DNA of 33,187 bases from Empedobacter stercoris (GCF_020281205.1 NZ_JACXZC010000032.1:1-33187); one strand, 5' to 3'. Shown: positions 15,792 through 23,951, numbered from the stretch's first letter. Numbers and translations: made by a program. Notes: generated by a model not told the origin, from the letters alone.

Positions 15792-17978
15792 TTAAGCTTC
15801 TGGTTTATCTTGAGGTTTATCCTCTTTCTTTTCTGCTGGTTTAGCAGGTTTTTCTGTTCTCTCTGGTTTTGGCAATAATGCTTTACGAGATAACTTCATT
15901 TTCTTTTTATCATCGTAACCTAAGAATTTAACATCAATTTTATCACCGATGTTTACAGAATCCTCTACTTTTTCTAAACGTCTGTGCTCTAATTCTGAAA
16001 TATGAACTAAACCTTCAACTCCTTTAGAAATTTCAACAAAAGCACCGAATGGTTTAATTGATTTTACAACTGCATGGTAAGTTGCTCCAGCTTCAGGAAC
16101 AAATGCAATTTGTTTAATTTTTTCAATTACTTTATCGATATTTTCTTGGATAACACCATTAATTTCAACGCGACCTGTTGTTTCTAATTCTGTAATTGCA
16201 ATAACAGTTTCTGTTTCTTTTTGCATTTCTTGAATCACTTTTCCACCAGGACCGATAACTGCTCCGATAAATTCTTTTGGAATTTCCATCACAACAACTT
16301 TAGGTGCATTTGGTTTTAATTGTGGACGAGGCGCTGGTAATGTTTCTAATAATTTACCTAAGATGTGCTCACGACCTTCTTTTGCTTGTAATAAGGCAGT
16401 TTCCATGATTTCCATCGATAAACCTTGAACTTTAATATCCATTTGACAAGCTGTGATACCATCTGCTGTTCCTGTTACTTTAAAGTCCATATCTCCTAAG
16501 TGATCTTCATCTCCTAAGATATCAGACAATACAGTAAATTTCCCAGATTTTGTATCTGTAATTAACCCCATTGCAATTCCTGAAACTGGTTTTTTCATTT
16601 GTAAACCTGAATCCATTAATGCTAACGTTCCTGCACAAACTGTTGCCATAGAAGAAGAACCGTTAGATTCTAAAACTTCAGAAACGATACGAACTGTGTA
16701 AGGACAATCGTCTGGTAACATTTGAGCTAATGCACGTTGAGCTAAATTTCCGTGACCAATTTCACGACGAGAAGTTCCTCTTAATGGACGAGCTTCACCT
16801 GTTGAGAAAGGAGGGAAATTATAGTGTAAAAAGAATTTTTCGTCGAAGTTTGTTACTACACCATCAACCATATTCGCATCTTTAGAAGATCCTAAAGTTA
16901 CTGTAGCCAATGCTTGAGTTTCACCACGTGTAAAAATTGCTGATCCATGAGTTGATGGTAAATAATCAACTTCTGTCCAAATTGGACGAATTGTTTTTGG
17001 ATCACGACCATCTAAACGAATTCCTTCGTTCAAGATCAATTGACGTACAGCTTCTTTTTGTACATCATGGAAATAGATGTGAGCAAAAGGAGTAACACGA
17101 GCTAATTCCTCTTCATCATCAGCATATTGAGCTAAGAAATCTGCTTCAACTTGAGCAAATTTTTCACCTCTTTCGTGTTTGTCAGATGGGTGTTTCGCAA
17201 TATCATAGTATTTATCATATCCATAAGCCCATACTTTTTCGCGAATTTCTTCGTCATGAGTTTCGTGATTGTACTCACGTTTTGGAGTTGATTTTCCTAC
17301 TTTAGCAGCTAAGCTTTCTTGTGCTTCAATTTGTTTTTTGATTTCCGCATGGGCAAATTCGATTGCGTCTAACATTTCGCGCTCAGAAATTTCACTCATT
17401 TCACCTTCAACCATTACAACAGAATCTTTAGAAGCACCTACCATAATATCGATATCTGCTTGCGCTAATTGTTCTAATGAAGGATTAATCATCAACTCAC
17501 CATTCAAACGAATAACACGAGCTTCTGAAATTAATGTGAAAGGAATATCTGTAATCGCAATGGCTGCTGATGCAGCTAAACCAGCTAAAGCTTCTGGCAT
17601 TACATTTTTGTCATAAGAAATAAGTGAGATCATTACCTGAACCTCAGCATGAAAATCTTCTGGAAACATTGGGCGTAAAACACGGTCTACTAAACGCATT
17701 GTTAAGACCTCATCATCTGATGGTTTTGCTTCTCTTCTGAAGAAGTTCCCTGGGATGCGTCCTCCTGCATAGAATTTTTCTCTATAATCTACTGTTAAAG
17801 GTAAAAAGTCTACACCTGGATTAGCTTCTTTGTTTGCTACAACTGTAGCTAATAACATGGTGTCGCCCATGCGTACAACCACAGATCCATCAGCTTGTTT
17901 AGCTAATTTCCCTGTTTCGATTGTAATTTCTCTTCCGTCTGAAAGAGTAATTTTTTCTGTGATCGCCTGTGGAATCAT
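15792..17978 (-). CDS. pnp: Polyribonucleotide nucleotidyltransferase
   Basis: 728 residues, full length. PNPase degrades RNA 3' to 5' by phosphorolysis and can add tails. Two RNase PH domains flank an alpha-helical linker; the catalytic second core includes [14 protein letters not shown] domain has its GPGGK loop at residues 576-580 and an S1 domain is at about 626-694. The C-terminal tail is rich in Lys, Pro and Glu, which is unusual in composition but common at this end. It is downstream of rpsO as in many bacteria, but a terminator separates the two here, so pnp probably has its own promoter in 17979-18065. Confidence 0.97.
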   Translation of the reverse strand: MIPQAITEKITLSDGREITIETGKLAKQADGSVVVRMGDTMLLATVVANKEANPGVDFLPLTVDYREKFYAGGRIPGNFFRREAKPSDDEVLTMRLVDRVLRPMFPEDFHAEVQVMISLISYDKNVMPEALAGLAASAAIAITDIPFTLISEARVIRLNGELMINPSLEQLAQADIDIMVGASKDSVVMVEGEMSEISEREMLDAIEFAHAEIKKQIEAQESLAAKVGKSTPKREYNHETHDEEIREKVWAYGYDKYYDIAKHPSDKHERGEKFAQVEADFLAQYADDEEELARVTPFAHIYFHDVQKEAVRQLILNEGIRLDGRDPKTIRPIWTEVDYLPSTHGSAIFTRGETQALATVTLGSSKDANMVDGVVTNFDEKFFLHYNFPPFSTGEARPLRGTSRREIGHGNLAQRALAQMLPDDCPYTVRIVSEVLESNGSSSMATVCAGTLALMDSGLQMKKPVSGIAMGLITDTKSGKFTVLSDILGDEDHLGDMDFKVTGTADGITACQMDIKVQGLSMEIMETALLQAKEGREHILGKLLETLPAPRPQLKPNAPKVVVMEIPKEFIGAVIGPGGKVIQEMQKETETVIAITELETTGRVEINGVIQENIDKVIEKIKQIAFVPEAGATYHAVVKSIKPFGAFVEISKGVEGLVHISELEHRRLEKVEDSVNIGDKIDVKFLGYDDKKKMKLSRKALLPKPERTEKPAKPAEKKEDKPQDKPEA

Positions 17979-18068
17979 TCGTCTTCTTTGTATTTAATTC
18001 GTCTAAAGTCAAAGCCGTTTGCTTTAACTGCATTATATAAAGATATATATCTTATTTTAATTTATAAC

Positions 18069-18098
18069 AAAAAAAAAGGCAATTTCTACGGAATTGCC
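18069..18098 (-). terminator. Terminator between rpsO and pnp
   Basis: On the minus strand a 9-bp stem (GGCAATTCC with its partner, 18078-18098, 3-nt loop, one G-U pair) is followed by nine T from 18077 down to 18069. It lies about 20 nt after the rpsO stop. Confidence 0.75.
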
Positions 18099-18118
18099 CT
18101 TTAATATTGTGTTTAAAA

Positions 18119-18388
18119 TTACTTACGTAATCCTAATTCAGCGATAATCGCACGATATCTTGTGATATCTTTTTTCTTTAAGTAGTTCAATAACGCTTTA
18201 CGTTTACCTACTAACATAACCAATGATCTTTCTGTATTAAAATCTTTTTGATTTTGTTTTAAGTGACCAGTTAAATGGTTAATTCTGTAAGTGAATAATG
18301 CGATTTGTCCTTCTGCAGATCCTGTATCTGTTGCAGATTTACCGTGCTTTGCGAAAATTTCGCTTTTTACTTCTGATGTTAAGTACAT
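18119..18388 (-). CDS. rpsO: 30S ribosomal protein S15
   Basis: 89 residues, the standard length for S15. It binds the central domain of 16S rRNA early in 30S assembly. Recognisable segments are HGKSATDTGSAEGQIA, RINHLTGHLK and the closing KKDITRYRAIIAELGLRK. The expected order rpsO-pnp is kept. Its leader (18389-18424) is short if transcription starts after the -7 box at 18425. I saw no obvious autoregulatory pseudoknot. Confidence 0.97.
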   Translation of the reverse strand: MYLTSEVKSEIFAKHGKSATDTGSAEGQIALFTYRINHLTGHLKQNQKDFNTERSLVMLVGKRKALLNYLKKKDITRYRAIIAELGLRK

Positions 18389-18424
18389 GCCAATATTATT
18401 TAATAATTATTATGTAATGAGGTG

Positions 18425-18432
18425 CAAATGTA
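18425..18432 (-). promoter_or_regulatory. Candidate -7 box of rpsO
   Basis: TACATTTG on the minus strand matches TAnnTTTG. It lies 36 nt before the rpsO start and directly after the terminator at 18464-18503. No good TTG is found at the usual distance. Confidence 0.45.
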
Positions 18433-18463
18433 CAACTAATTTTTAAAATTAATTGATTTTTCG

Positions 18464-18503
18464 AAAAATAAAAAGAGACCATTTTTGGTTGGTATGGTCT
18501 CTT
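18464..18503 (-). terminator. Terminator upstream of rpsO promoter
   Basis: AAGAGACCAT (18473-18482) pairs perfectly with ATGGTCTCTT (18494-18503) across an 11-nt loop. On the minus strand it is followed by TTTATTTTT. The loop itself contains one of the GGTTGGT motifs (18487-18493). Confidence 0.7.
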
Positions 18504-18521
18504 GTTGGTTTGGTTTAGTTT

Positions 18522-18563
18522 GATTTAATAGATAATAGAAAGTGATGTATTTTCTATTAAATC
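18522..18563. repeat. Inverted repeat in structured region
   Basis: GATTTAATAG (18522-18531) and CTATTAAATC (18554-18563) are perfect inverted repeats. A further short pairing inside (ATAGAAA with TTTCTAT) offers an alternative fold. Confidence 0.5.
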
Positions 18564-18627
18564 GAAAAAGGTTTGTTTAGTTGTAAAAGACTTGCTTTCA
18601 CGATTGGTTGGTAGGTTAAAAGTCGGC

Positions 18628-18650
18628 TTGATTTTTTTTAAAAAAATCAA
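18628..18650. repeat. AT-rich near-palindrome
   Basis: TTGA plus eight T faces seven A plus TCAA. It could form an A/U stem in RNA or act as a weak terminator. It separates two of the GGTTGGT-like motifs. Confidence 0.45.
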
Positions 18651-18695
18651 TAGGTTGGTTAATAATTATTATAAAAATAATTTAGGTAGGTAAGA

Positions 18696-19514
18696 TTAAT
18701 CTTCAATAATTCGTATTTTTTTATTCGTAATGATTTTTATTGGATAAACTACTTTTTCATTTTCTGTTTGTATGGTCATACATATGTTGTTAATTGCAAT
18801 TATTACGCCTTTTACATCATCTTCGATAATGATTTTTTGACCAATTTCAAAATTTCTATTGGTATAAAAAGACAGTAACAATCGATATATAACATCTTTT
18901 GATCCTAATCCAAACGCAATAGCTAATGTCAAAAATATTGAGCCTAAGATAAGTGACAGATTATTGGTTATCAAGTCTGTATTTACTCCTGCTTGGTTTA
19001 ATGACGTAACAATTGTAAAAATAAGGATGATATAAAAAATTATATTACTTATAATATTCGCTCCATTGAGGTCGATTGATTTGATTAAACTTTTCAAAAA
19101 AGATTTGATATAATTTGCTAAGTAAAAACCTCCAGCAAATATCAAAACTGCGCTAAAAAATTGAGGTAAATAATCTACAATTCTTCCTATTTGGTTTGAA
19201 ACAACTGTTAACCCAAAAATATCAGATCCAATGATTATAATTAATAAGATAATAAACAATCTTACAAATTGTAATATAATTACTCCTGGATCTATTTCAA
19301 TTGAAGAGTTTTTCAACGCTTCGTTATTATTCAATGCATTTTTTAATTTATCTATTTTAGACAATCTCAAAATGTATTTGGTCAATAATAAGATTAATTT
19401 TAGCAAGATATAAGACAAGATAAGAAATACTATACCTCCTACTACTTTCGGGAATATTAGTACTATTTCTTGATACAAACTTTCTAACAAGCTAAAATTT
19501 AAACCTATATTCAT
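18696..19514 (-). CDS. MscS-like / TM-helix mechanosensitive channel family protein
   Basis: 272 residues with five hydrophobic segments (about 18-45, 80-103, 112-137, 155-178 and 180-208). The last leads into the MscS pore-lining helix and beta domain (AIAFGLGSKDVIYRLLLSFY, then EIGQKIIIEDDVKG). The large C-terminal alpha/beta vestibule of E. coli MscS is missing, so the protein resembles CmpX-type 'conserved TM helix' proteins. In CmpX such proteins affect envelope stress signalling. It is the last gene of an operon with an ECF sigma factor and a small charged protein, 11 nt after the latter, so a link between membrane tension and sigma activity is possible but inferred. Confidence 0.8.
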   Translation of the reverse strand: MNIGLNFSLLESLYQEIVLIFPKVVGGIVFLILSYILLKLILLLTKYILRLSKIDKLKNALNNNEALKNSSIEIDPGVIILQFVRLFIILLIIIIGSDIFGLTVVSNQIGRIVDYLPQFFSAVLIFAGGFYLANYIKSFLKSLIKSIDLNGANIISNIIFYIILIFTIVTSLNQAGVNTDLITNNLSLILGSIFLTLAIAFGLGSKDVIYRLLLSFYTNRNFEIGQKIIIEDDVKGVIIAINNICMTIQTENEKVVYPIKIITNKKIRIIED

Positions 19515-19525
19515 ATACTCTATTT

Positions 19526-19747
19526 CTAGTTATCTTCTTTATCTTCTTTATCTTTTTTATTCGATTGATTGGTTGATTTCTTTTTTCCTATTCCAAAGAA
19601 ATTACCAATTGTACTTGGATATTTTACTGAAACCAAATCGGCAACTTCTAATGATAGTTTTATCAAAGCAACATCGTCCATTACTTTTTGCTTTAATGTT
19701 TCTGGAAGCTTCTCGTCGGCTAGTATAGTCTTAAAAGGATTTTCCAT
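19526..19747 (-). CDS. Small charged protein of ECF sigma operon
   Basis: 73 residues, soluble. The first 50 residues (starting MENPFKTILADEKLP) look helical with a conserved-looking core VMDDVALIKLSLEVADL. The last 20 are a low-complexity Lys/Asp/Ser tail. I recall similar small proteins next to this type of sigma factor in other flavobacteria, but with no known function. It starts 3 nt after the sigma stop and ends 11 nt before the channel gene, so all three are one transcript. A sigma-binding (anti- or co-sigma) role is a hypothesis only; no zinc-binding or membrane anti-sigma motif is present. Confidence 0.65.
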   Translation of the reverse strand: MENPFKTILADEKLPETLKQKVMDDVALIKLSLEVADLVSVKYPSTIGNFFGIGKKKSTNQSNKKDKEDKEDN

Positions 19748-19750
19748 AAA

Positions 19751-20317
19751 TTACAAAGCATTATAAATTTTTAGTAAACGATTTTTTGCTCTATTTATTC
19801 TCATTTTAGTTGCACTTTCACCAATCTCTAAAGTTTCCGAAATTTCTTTAATTGAAAAATCATCTTGGTATTTCATAAGTAGTATAGATTTATCTTCTAC
19901 CTCTAATTTTTTAAGAGATTGTGTTAGTTTTTCGATTTTTAGTTCAAAAATTTCTTTGTCATCAATTACTTGCTCATTATAATTATCAACCAAATCATCC
20001 GTCATCGAATAATTTTTTCTCTCTTCCTTTATTTTGCGTTGTACATGATTGACACAAAAATTATATGTAAAAGAATATAGCCAAGTTGAGAATTTTGATT
20101 TTGACTGATAGGTTTTAAGTTTTACAAACAACTTAACAAAAATATCATGTGTCATATCTTGTGCTTCTTCTTGTTCTTCTACAAAACTCAGACACTTGTT
20201 ATATACCGTATGTGCATACCTGTCATACAATACTCCAAACAAATGTTGATTTTTTGTTTCGACAATCTTATACACCAAAATGTCATCATCTAAATGTTCT
20301 AATGGATCCTTTGACAT
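19751..20317 (-). CDS. ECF-type RNA polymerase sigma factor
   Basis: 188 residues from the ATG at 20317; a TTG at 20332 would add five residues. Region 2 (about residues 20-95) has the core-binding and -10 recognition helices (DMTHDIFVKLFVKL, then STWLYSFTYNFCVNHV). Region 4 (about 130-185) has the helix-turn-helix (FSIKEISETLEIGESATKMR). Region 3 is absent, as in group 4 sigma factors. The linker is rich in Asp and Glu. No canonical anti-sigma gene follows; instead a small charged protein and an MscS-like channel do. A good promoter of the housekeeping type lies at 20406-20437. Confidence 0.9.
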   Translation of the reverse strand: MSKDPLEHLDDDILVYKIVETKNQHLFGVLYDRYAHTVYNKCLSFVEEQEEAQDMTHDIFVKLFVKLKTYQSKSKFSTWLYSFTYNFCVNHVQRKIKEERKNYSMTDDLVDNYNEQVIDDKEIFELKIEKLTQSLKKLEVEDKSILLMKYQDDFSIKEISETLEIGESATKMRINRAKNRLLKIYNAL

Positions 20318-20405
20318 TTCAACTGCTTTCAATATTATGACACATGGTTACTTATTTGGTCACACATTTTTTTTCATTTTTTTTTGAAAAACATTTCGTA
20401 AGACA

Positions 20406-20437
20406 CAAAAGTAATCGAATATCTATTTATAATACAA
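20406..20437 (-). promoter_or_regulatory. Promoter of ECF sigma operon
   Basis: On the minus strand TTG (20435-20437), a 21-nt spacer and TACTTTTG (20406-20413) match the Bacteroidota consensus. The leader to the ATG at 20317 would be about 80 nt, with long A runs. Confidence 0.6.
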
Positions 20438-20447
20438 TAATGTACAA

Positions 20448-20481
20448 AAAAAACCGATAAATATAAATTTATCGGTTTTTT
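20448..20481 (-). terminator. Terminator of M13 peptidase/rhodanese unit
   Basis: A 15-bp stem (20448-20462 with 20467-20481) encloses a 4-nt loop. A/T tracts are present on both sides. It lies 24 nt after the rhodanese stop on the minus strand. Confidence 0.8.
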
Positions 20482-20504
20482 ATAAATAATTAATGATTAA
20501 CAAA

Positions 20505-20840
20505 TTATTTTTCTAAAACATCTAAGACGTCTTGAAAACCTCCTCCATTAAAAATCTCGTCTACACCTTGTTCTTGTAAATATTGAGCAGCTTGACCTGA
20601 ACGGTTTCCACTTCTACAAAATACAACAATTGGTCTTGACATTGCTTTGAACTCTTCTACTCTCGTAGGTACTTCTCCCAATGGAATGTTGATCGCATTT
20701 GGAACAAATCCATCAGTTTCTAATTCATACGGTTCGCGAACGTCTACTAATGTTACATTAGCATTGTTAATTGCTTCTACTGTTGTCATTTTAATCACTC
20801 TTTTTCTATTTTTTATCCAATCAATAATTTTGCCAAGCAT
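20505..20840 (-). CDS. Single-domain rhodanese-like sulfurtransferase
   Basis: 111 residues from the ATG at 20840, which begins 1 nt after the M13 peptidase stop. A longer reading to 20942 would overlap that gene and is rejected. The rhodanese fold has VDVREPYE (residues 32-39), the catalytic loop CRSGNRS with Cys75, and the closing GGGFQDVLDV. It probably carries sulfane sulfur as a persulfide on Cys75, in the cytoplasm or at the inner membrane face. The acceptor is unknown. Translation is likely coupled to the peptidase gene. Confidence 0.85.
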   Translation of the reverse strand: MLGKIIDWIKNRKRVIKMTTVEAINNANVTLVDVREPYELETDGFVPNAINIPLGEVPTRVEEFKAMSRPIVVFCRSGNRSGQAAQYLQEQGVDEIFNGGGFQDVLDVLEK

Positions 20841-20841
20841 A

Positions 20842-22863
20842 CTACCAAATTCTAATACGATCTTTTGGTGCTTTGTACAACTTATCTCCTGGTTTTGTTT
20901 GAAATGCTTCGTGGAATGCATCAATATTAATGATTGGTCCAAAAGAACGGTAATATCCTGGTGAGTGTGGATCTGTTTTTACTTGATTTACTAAAGCTTC
21001 ATCTGTTGCTTTGGTTCTCCAAACTGTTGCCCAAGACATAAAGAAACGTTGTTGTGGCGTATATCCATCAATATTTCCGTAAGTACCTTTATCTTTTAAA
21101 TACATTTGCAATGCATCAAAAGCTACTGAAACTCCTCCTAAATCACCAATATTTTCACCAGACGTAAAAATACCATTTACATGTGTTCCTTTTACTGGCT
21201 CATAGCTATCATATTGTTTTGCTAAAGCACTAGTTGCTGCTTTAAACTTTTCTTCATCTTGAGCTGTCCACCAGTTTACAAGGTTTCCTTCCCCGTCAAA
21301 TTTAGCTCCAGAATCATCAAATCCATGAGAAATTTCGTGACCAATAACAGCTCCAATTCCTCCAAAGTTTACACCTGCATCTGCTCTATAATCATAGAAT
21401 GGTGCTTGTAAAATTGCTGCTGGGAAAACGATTTCATTATTTGTTGGATTGAAATAAGCATTTACAGTTTGTGGTGACATTCCCCAACGTGTTTTGTCAA
21501 CTGGTTTTCCAAAATCTTTTAAATTATCTTGGAATCTCCATTGGCTGTACGCTAAGTTATTTTCGATTAAAGAACCTCCGTTATTAATTGATTTAACTTT
21601 TAATCCAGAGTAATCTTTCCATTTATCAGGATAACCAATTTTTACCGTAAATTTATTTAATTTCTCTATTGCTTTTACTTTTGTATCCTTCGACATCCAC
21701 TCCAAATTATTGATGTGCATATCAAAAGATTTGAATAAATAGCTGATCAACTCTTGAGCTTTTGCTTTTGCTTCTGGTGGAAAATTATCTTTTACATAAA
21801 TTTGCCCTAATAACTCACCTACCGTTCCGTTCACATAAGATAATCCTCTTTTATCTAAAGCTCTTTGTTCTTTTTGACCTGATAATTTTTTTCCGTAAAA
21901 TTCAAAGTTCAATTTCTCCAATTCTGTTGTAGAACTATTAGAAAAAGAATCAATTAATTTGAATTTCAAATAATCTTTAATCAAAGGTAAATTCTCTTGA
22001 TTAATGATTTTATCTAAGTTTTTATAATAATCTAATTCGCGAATAATTACTTTATCAGGATTAATTCCGAAAGATTTTACAAATTTCACAACATCAACAT
22101 TTTTAGAGAAAGCACCCGCTTCTGTTAATGTTACCAGATTGTATGATTTATTCGGATCACGACTTTCCTCAACTGTTTTGATGTATTTTGCCATCATTTT
22201 CTCAAAAGCAACAATTTTTGGTCCTTTTAAATCGCGCGTTTTAGATCCTGTAAAAGGGAAAACTTGATCAATATATTGATTTAAATTCGCTAAAGTTTCC
22301 GCATTTTTAGCATCTTCTTTTTGATAATACGTTTTACCCAAAGTCAAACCGATACTTCCTAAATAAACCGCATTTTGCTTACTGTTTTTCATATCAGTAT
22401 AAACAGAAATTCCATAAAAAGGGTTTTCACCAATCGGTGTAACTTCTGTTAAATAAGCTTGTAAATCCGTTAAATTCTTGATTGCATCAATTTGCTTTAA
22501 ATATTTTTGTATCGGAGCTAAACCTGTTTTATCACGCGCTTCCATATTTGTATAAGCATTGTAAAGGTCAGAGATTTTTTGCTCGTTAGAATCTTGTTCA
22601 TATTTATTATTCAATAAATCTTTTACTAACTTCAACGATACTTTATCTGTATTCTCTCTCAACTCATCAAAACTCCCCCATCTTGCTCTGTCAGAAGGAA
22701 TTTCTGTGATTTTCATCCAATTACCATTCACATGATTATATAAATCATCTTGAGGGCGAACAGACTTATCCATGTAATCAGGATTAAAAGCTTGATAAGA
22801 TTCTTGCGCAAATGCTAAGACTGAAGTACAAGCAAATGCTGCAACAAATAGTTGTTTTTTCAT
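20842..22863 (-). CDS. M13 family zinc metallopeptidase (PepO/neprilysin-like)
   Basis: 673 residues. The signal peptide is MKKQLFVAAFACTSVLAFAQ, so the enzyme is exported. The zinc site is HEISH (His509, Glu510, His513), with the third ligand Glu570 in ENIGD and Asp574. Substrate-binding NAYFNP and the C-terminal part with YRSFGPI also fit neprilysin. It should cleave peptides in the periplasm; homologues in Bacteroidota include PgPepO. The C-terminal ends in RIRIW rather than the CxxW of animal neprilysin. It leads a two-gene unit with the rhodanese and shares its upstream region with tdh, which is divergent. Confidence 0.93.
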   Translation of the reverse strand: MKKQLFVAAFACTSVLAFAQESYQAFNPDYMDKSVRPQDDLYNHVNGNWMKITEIPSDRARWGSFDELRENTDKVSLKLVKDLLNNKYEQDSNEQKISDLYNAYTNMEARDKTGLAPIQKYLKQIDAIKNLTDLQAYLTEVTPIGENPFYGISVYTDMKNSKQNAVYLGSIGLTLGKTYYQKEDAKNAETLANLNQYIDQVFPFTGSKTRDLKGPKIVAFEKMMAKYIKTVEESRDPNKSYNLVTLTEAGAFSKNVDVVKFVKSFGINPDKVIIRELDYYKNLDKIINQENLPLIKDYLKFKLIDSFSNSSTTELEKLNFEFYGKKLSGQKEQRALDKRGLSYVNGTVGELLGQIYVKDNFPPEAKAKAQELISYLFKSFDMHINNLEWMSKDTKVKAIEKLNKFTVKIGYPDKWKDYSGLKVKSINNGGSLIENNLAYSQWRFQDNLKDFGKPVDKTRWGMSPQTVNAYFNPTNNEIVFPAAILQAPFYDYRADAGVNFGGIGAVIGHEISHGFDDSGAKFDGEGNLVNWWTAQDEEKFKAATSALAKQYDSYEPVKGTHVNGIFTSGENIGDLGGVSVAFDALQMYLKDKGTYGNIDGYTPQQRFFMSWATVWRTKATDEALVNQVKTDPHSPGYYRSFGPIINIDAFHEAFQTKPGDKLYKAPKDRIRIW

Positions 22864-22917
22864 ATTTCTACTAAGTATTTTTGATACGATTTGTCGAGAT
22901 TTCTTCGACCTTTGTTA

Positions 22918-22925
22918 CAAATCTA
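22918..22925 (-). promoter_or_regulatory. Candidate -7 box of M13 peptidase gene
   Basis: TAGATTTG on the minus strand matches TAnnTTTG and overlaps the left arm of the inverted repeat at 22920-22954. No clear -33 TTG is present. Confidence 0.4.
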
Positions 22926-22954
22926 CTAAATTAAGTTTAGAAATTTAGTAGATT
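22920..22954. promoter_or_regulatory. Operator candidate between divergent promoters
   Basis: AATCTACTAAATT (22920-22932) and AATTTAGTAGATT (22942-22954) are perfect 13-bp inverted repeats with a 9-bp spacer. The repeat covers the peptidase -7 box and the -33 area of the tdh promoter. The two-fold symmetry suits a dimeric regulator. No regulator gene lies beside it. Confidence 0.45.
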
Positions 22955-22958
22955 ATTT

Positions 22959-22966
22959 TACCTTTG
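22959..22966 (+). promoter_or_regulatory. Candidate -7 box of tdh
   Basis: TACCTTTG matches TAnnTTTG and lies 28 nt before the ATG. The -33 position has TTT (22936-22938) instead of TTG, inside the inverted repeat spacer. Confidence 0.5.
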
Positions 22967-22994
22967 GTATAAACAAACAAAAGTAACTTTTAAA

Positions 22995-23951
22995 ATGGAA
23001 ACCGAAACGATTTTAATCACCGGTGCATTAGGACAAATTGGTTCTGAATTAGCCGAAAAATTAAAAACCATTCATGGAAAAAACAATGTAATCATTTCTG
23101 ATATACGCGATCCAAAAGATGTTGATTATGATGGAATTTACGAAGTAATCGACGTAATGAATACAGAAAGAATAAAAGAAGTTATTGCCAAACATAACAT
23201 CAAAACAGTATATCATTTAGCTGCACTTCTTTCTGGTACAGCAGAAAAAAATCCAATGTTCGGTTGGAAATTAAACATGGATACGTTACTTACTTTCTTA
23301 GAATTAGCAAAAGATAAAGTAATCGATAAAATTTTTTGGCCTTCATCTATCGGGGTTTTTGGACCAGATACACCAAAAGACAACACGCCTCAAAATACAA
23401 TTCAAACACCTTCTACAGTTTACGGAATTTCTAAATTATCAGGAGAATACTGGTGCAAATGGTATCAACAAAATCATCATGTAGATGTACGATCTGTTCG
23501 TTTCCCTGGTCTTATTTCGTGGAAAACGCCTGCTGGAGGAGGAACTACAGATTATGCAGTGGATATCTATTACAAAGCCATTGAGGACGGAAAATACACA
23601 TCTTTCTTAAAAGAAGGAACGTTTTTACCAATGTTATATATGGATGATGCAATTGATGCGATTGTTGAATTAATGTCCTCTGATCCAAAACAATTAGGTG
23701 AGTTTAAATCTTATAATTTAGGAGGTTTAAGCTTTGCTCCAGAAGATTTAGCTGCAAATATTAGAAAACATATTCCAACATTCTCGATTGATTATGCACC
23801 AGATTTTCGTCAAGCTATCGCTGACTCTTGGCCATCTTCTATCGACGACTCTGTTGCTAAAGCTGATTGGGGATTTGCTCCAAAATACGACATTGATAAA
23901 ATGACAACAACTATGTTAGAAAATTTAAAAATTAAATTAATTAAAGCTTAA
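22995..23951 (+). CDS. tdh: SDR-type L-threonine 3-dehydrogenase
   Basis: 318 residues, an extended short-chain dehydrogenase. It oxidises L-threonine with NAD+ to 2-amino-3-oxobutyrate, which then yields glycine and acetyl-CoA or aminoacetone. The NAD-binding loop GALGQIG is at residues 10-16, and the catalytic pair is Tyr143 and Lys147 (VYGISK) with Ser117 or Ser118 upstream. The sequence around GLISWKTPAGGGTTDYAVDIYY is characteristic of the threonine dehydrogenases first described in flavobacteria, as distinct from zinc-dependent Tdh of E. coli. No kbl gene is adjacent. It stands alone with its own terminator. Confidence 0.88.
   Translation: METETILITGALGQIGSELAEKLKTIHGKNNVIISDIRDPKDVDYDGIYEVIDVMNTERIKEVIAKHNIKTVYHLAALLSGTAEKNPMFGWKLNMDTLLTFLELAKDKVIDKIFWPSSIGVFGPDTPKDNTPQNTIQTPSTVYGISKLSGEYWCKWYQQNHHVDVRSVRFPGLISWKTPAGGGTTDYAVDIYYKAIEDGKYTSFLKEGTFLPMLYMDDAIDAIVELMSSDPKQLGEFKSYNLGGLSFAPEDLAANIRKHIPTFSIDYAPDFRQAIADSWPSSIDDSVAKADWGFAPKYDIDKMTTTMLENLKIKLIKA

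Larger units (their letters stand above)
18487..18691. repeat. Five GGTTGGT-like motifs
   Basis: Copies at 18487-18493 (GGTTGGT), 18507-18516 (GGTTTGGTTT), 18606-18617 (GGTTGGTAGGTT), 18653-18660 (GGTTGGTT) and 18685-18691 (GGTAGGT), all in the same orientation. Spacing is irregular, so this is not a CRISPR or a simple tandem repeat. The density is striking in such AT-rich DNA. Confidence 0.6.
18389..18695 (-). other. Gene-free structured region, possible small RNA
   Basis: 307 bases without a gene, between the channel gene stop and rpsO. It has five copies of a GGTTGGT-like motif, three inverted repeats and a terminator that ends minus-strand transcription before the rpsO promoter. RNA from the minus strand would be about 190-230 nt long, A/C-rich, with repeated ACCAACC or ACCTACC runs between stems. 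It could be a long 3' UTR of the channel operon or a separate small RNA. I found no clear promoter inside it and do not recognise an Rfam family. Confidence 0.4.

Noticed and set aside
17269-17616. 115-codon plus-strand open frame inside pnp
   Set aside because: It is antisense to the conserved PNPase core; the Ser/Ile-rich product is typical of shadow frames.
18487-18691. Possible CRISPR array
   Set aside because: Repeats are only 7-12 bp and the spacing is irregular; no cas genes are near.
20333-20405. Near-symmetric GTAACC/GTGACC stretch in the sigma leader
   Set aside because: On inspection the hexamers are direct, not inverted, and imperfect; not enough to call an operator.
20841-20942. 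Upstream extension of the rhodanese gene into the M13 peptidase gene
   Set aside because: It reads the peptidase 3' end in another frame. The ATG at 20840 follows the stop by 1 nt and suits coupling.
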